Source of the DNA: UBA6165 sp044233745
Lineage (GTDB): Bacteria; Bacteroidota; Bacteroidia; Flavobacteriales_D; Crocinitomicaceae
Direction: 5' to 3'
Assembly: GCA_044233745.1 (NCBI GenBank)
Contig: JBIIJN010000103.1
Coordinates: 1-7,228, forward strand
DNA: 7,228 nucleotides
A program made the translations under genes and the position numbers. Below, one piece after another: positions 6,420-7,228 of this stretch. The stretch's first letter is position 1. Each line of letters starts with the position of its first letter. The notes below the pieces were generated by a model. It had not been told where the DNA came from, did no database searches, and saw nothing but the letters and a program-made list of their open reading frames with translations.

Positions 6420-7228
6420 TTATCGTGTGAGAACAACTTTCTGTACTTGAACGACTGTTCCTGTTGAAGAAATAGCATAAACCATATATACGCCATCAGA
6501 CAAATGATTCAAATCTAAAGACGTGGATGTGCCCAACATGGTTTGTTCTTTCACAACTTGTCCAGAAAGTGAAACCACTTGTATTTGGAAATCTTCTGTG
6601 CTGTTGGATGTCAGATAAACCATGCCATTGCTTGGATTTGGATACAGTTGGATGGAAATTTGTTCAAAAGCCTCCAATGAAACATTAGATGCTGCAATCG
6701 TAACACAATAGTCTTCCGTTTCACCTGATTGATATGAACCACAATTGTTAGGCAAAGCTGCTGCGCCATAACCTTGATAAGCCATTTGAACACGAATTCT
6801 AGATAAACCCGCCATGGCTGTCATAGGCACTGTGAATGAAGCTGTTAAAGCGCCAACACTTGCAGCACCTTGATCATACACCAACTCACTCGATTCAAAC
6901 TGACCATTTTGATTGCCATCCAACCAAATTCTGGTGTATTCTGGCAAAGGCTGTCCTGCAAATCCAGGCGACATTGTGAACGAGTAATTCGCACCCGTTA
7001 AGAGTTCGGTTTGTGTTTCGATTGGTCCAGTGTAACCGTTGTTGTTGCCTGTAGTATGTAAATCGCCAAACAATTCAAAGGACTGAATCCACTCATTCTG
7101 ACGGCCTAAAAATCCTACAACAGTTTCGCCATTTTGCAGCGCCGTTAACAAAGCAGCTCCTTGTGCCTGACTGATCATCACAACTGGAATGGTTACGCTT
7201 CCAGAATTTCCACCAGCGCCCAATGTTG
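6420..7228 (-). CDS. C-terminal part of a T9SS-exported protein, PA + GEVED + type A sorting domain; probable secreted peptidase
   Basis: The frame is open at the right edge and ends at TAA 6422-6420, leaving 269 visible codons. The TTG at 7223 is an internal leucine codon, not a start, because PA-domain sequence continues through it. Numbering from that codon: residues 1-40 match the end of a protease-associated domain (GGNSGSVTIPVVMISQAQGA, then NGETVVGFLG). Residues about 45-178 are a GEVED domain (WLDGNQNGQFESSE, GETEDYCVTI). Residues about 190-267 are a type A sorting domain (LYPNPSNG, VVSLSGQVV, LSDGVYMVY, KVVLTR). PA domains usually sit in or after secreted peptidases such as M36, M28 or S8, and M36 enzymes of this phylum often carry PA and a sorting domain. 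The catalytic part lies outside the window, so the peptidase call is inference. Confidence 0.93.
   Translation of the reverse strand, partial: TLGAGGNSGSVTIPVVMISQAQGAALLTALQNGETVVGFLGRQNEWIQSFELFGDLHTTGNNNGYTGPIETQTELLTGANYSFTMSPGFAGQPLPEYTRIWLDGNQNGQFESSELVYDQGAASVGALTASFTVPMTAMAGLSRIRVQMAYQGYGAAALPNNCGSYQSGETEDYCVTIAASNVSLEAFEQISIQLYPNPSNGMVYLTSNSTEDFQIQVVSLSGQVVKEQTMLGTSTSLDLNHLSDGVYMVYAISSTGTVVQVQKVVLTR

Noticed and set aside
7221..7223. TTG as a start codon for the right-hand gene
   Set aside because: The frame stays open to the window edge and the codon lies inside a PA domain, so the true start is outside the window.
1..7228. CRISPR array, tRNA/rRNA gene, insertion sequence, phage or defence system
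   Set aside because: No spaced direct repeats, no tRNA-like folds, no transposase or integrase frames and no nuclease or toxin domains are seen; the window is ordinary surface-protein coding sequence.

Overview
The window looks like chromosomal DNA of a Bacteroidota bacterium, most likely a Flavobacteriales-type environmental species. The main reason is that all three genes encode large exported proteins of the type IX secretion system (T9SS) kind. Two of them carry a visible C-terminal T9SS type A sorting domain, and the two visible N-termini are MKK-type signal peptides. The gaps are AT-rich, the starts lack a Shine-Dalgarno sequence, and there are near matches to the Bacteroidota promoter (TTG, then TAnnTTTG). 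I cannot name the species.

Layout: everything coding lies on the minus strand, so reading runs from right to left. (1) 7228-6420 is the 3' part of a gene whose visible product has the end of a protease-associated (PA) domain, a GEVED domain and a sorting domain; it is probably the tail of a secreted peptidase. It ends at a hairpin plus T-run at 6370-6396. (2) 6297-2260 is a complete 1345-residue mosaic surface protein: signal peptide, jelly-roll, Ig-like, jelly-roll, Calx-beta, jelly-roll, PPC-like, fibronectin-like segments and sorting domain. It has no recognisable catalytic domain and is followed by a strong intrinsic terminator at 2191-2237. (3) 1971-2259 is an AT-rich gap with that terminator, an A-run/T-run inverted repeat, a candidate promoter and a perfect 14-bp palindrome close to the next start. 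(4) 1970-1 is the 5' part of a third exported protein: signal peptide, jelly-roll, then two tandem copies of an Ig-like plus GEVED unit. It runs off the left edge, so its C-terminus is not visible.

The genes seem to be separate transcription units rather than one operon, because each complete gap carries a terminator. What they share is the destination (outer membrane export, then surface attachment or release) and a common stock of domains: GEVED in genes 1 and 3, and related N-terminal jelly-rolls in genes 1 and 2. Adhesion, polymer binding or proteolysis at the cell surface is a reasonable inference, but no substrate can be read from the sequence. I found no mobile element, CRISPR array, RNA gene or defence system. 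The most notable points are the near absence of lysine from the mature proteins, the ancient module duplication in gene 1, the cysteine-free/cysteine-rich split of the large protein, and the palindrome upstream of gene 1.
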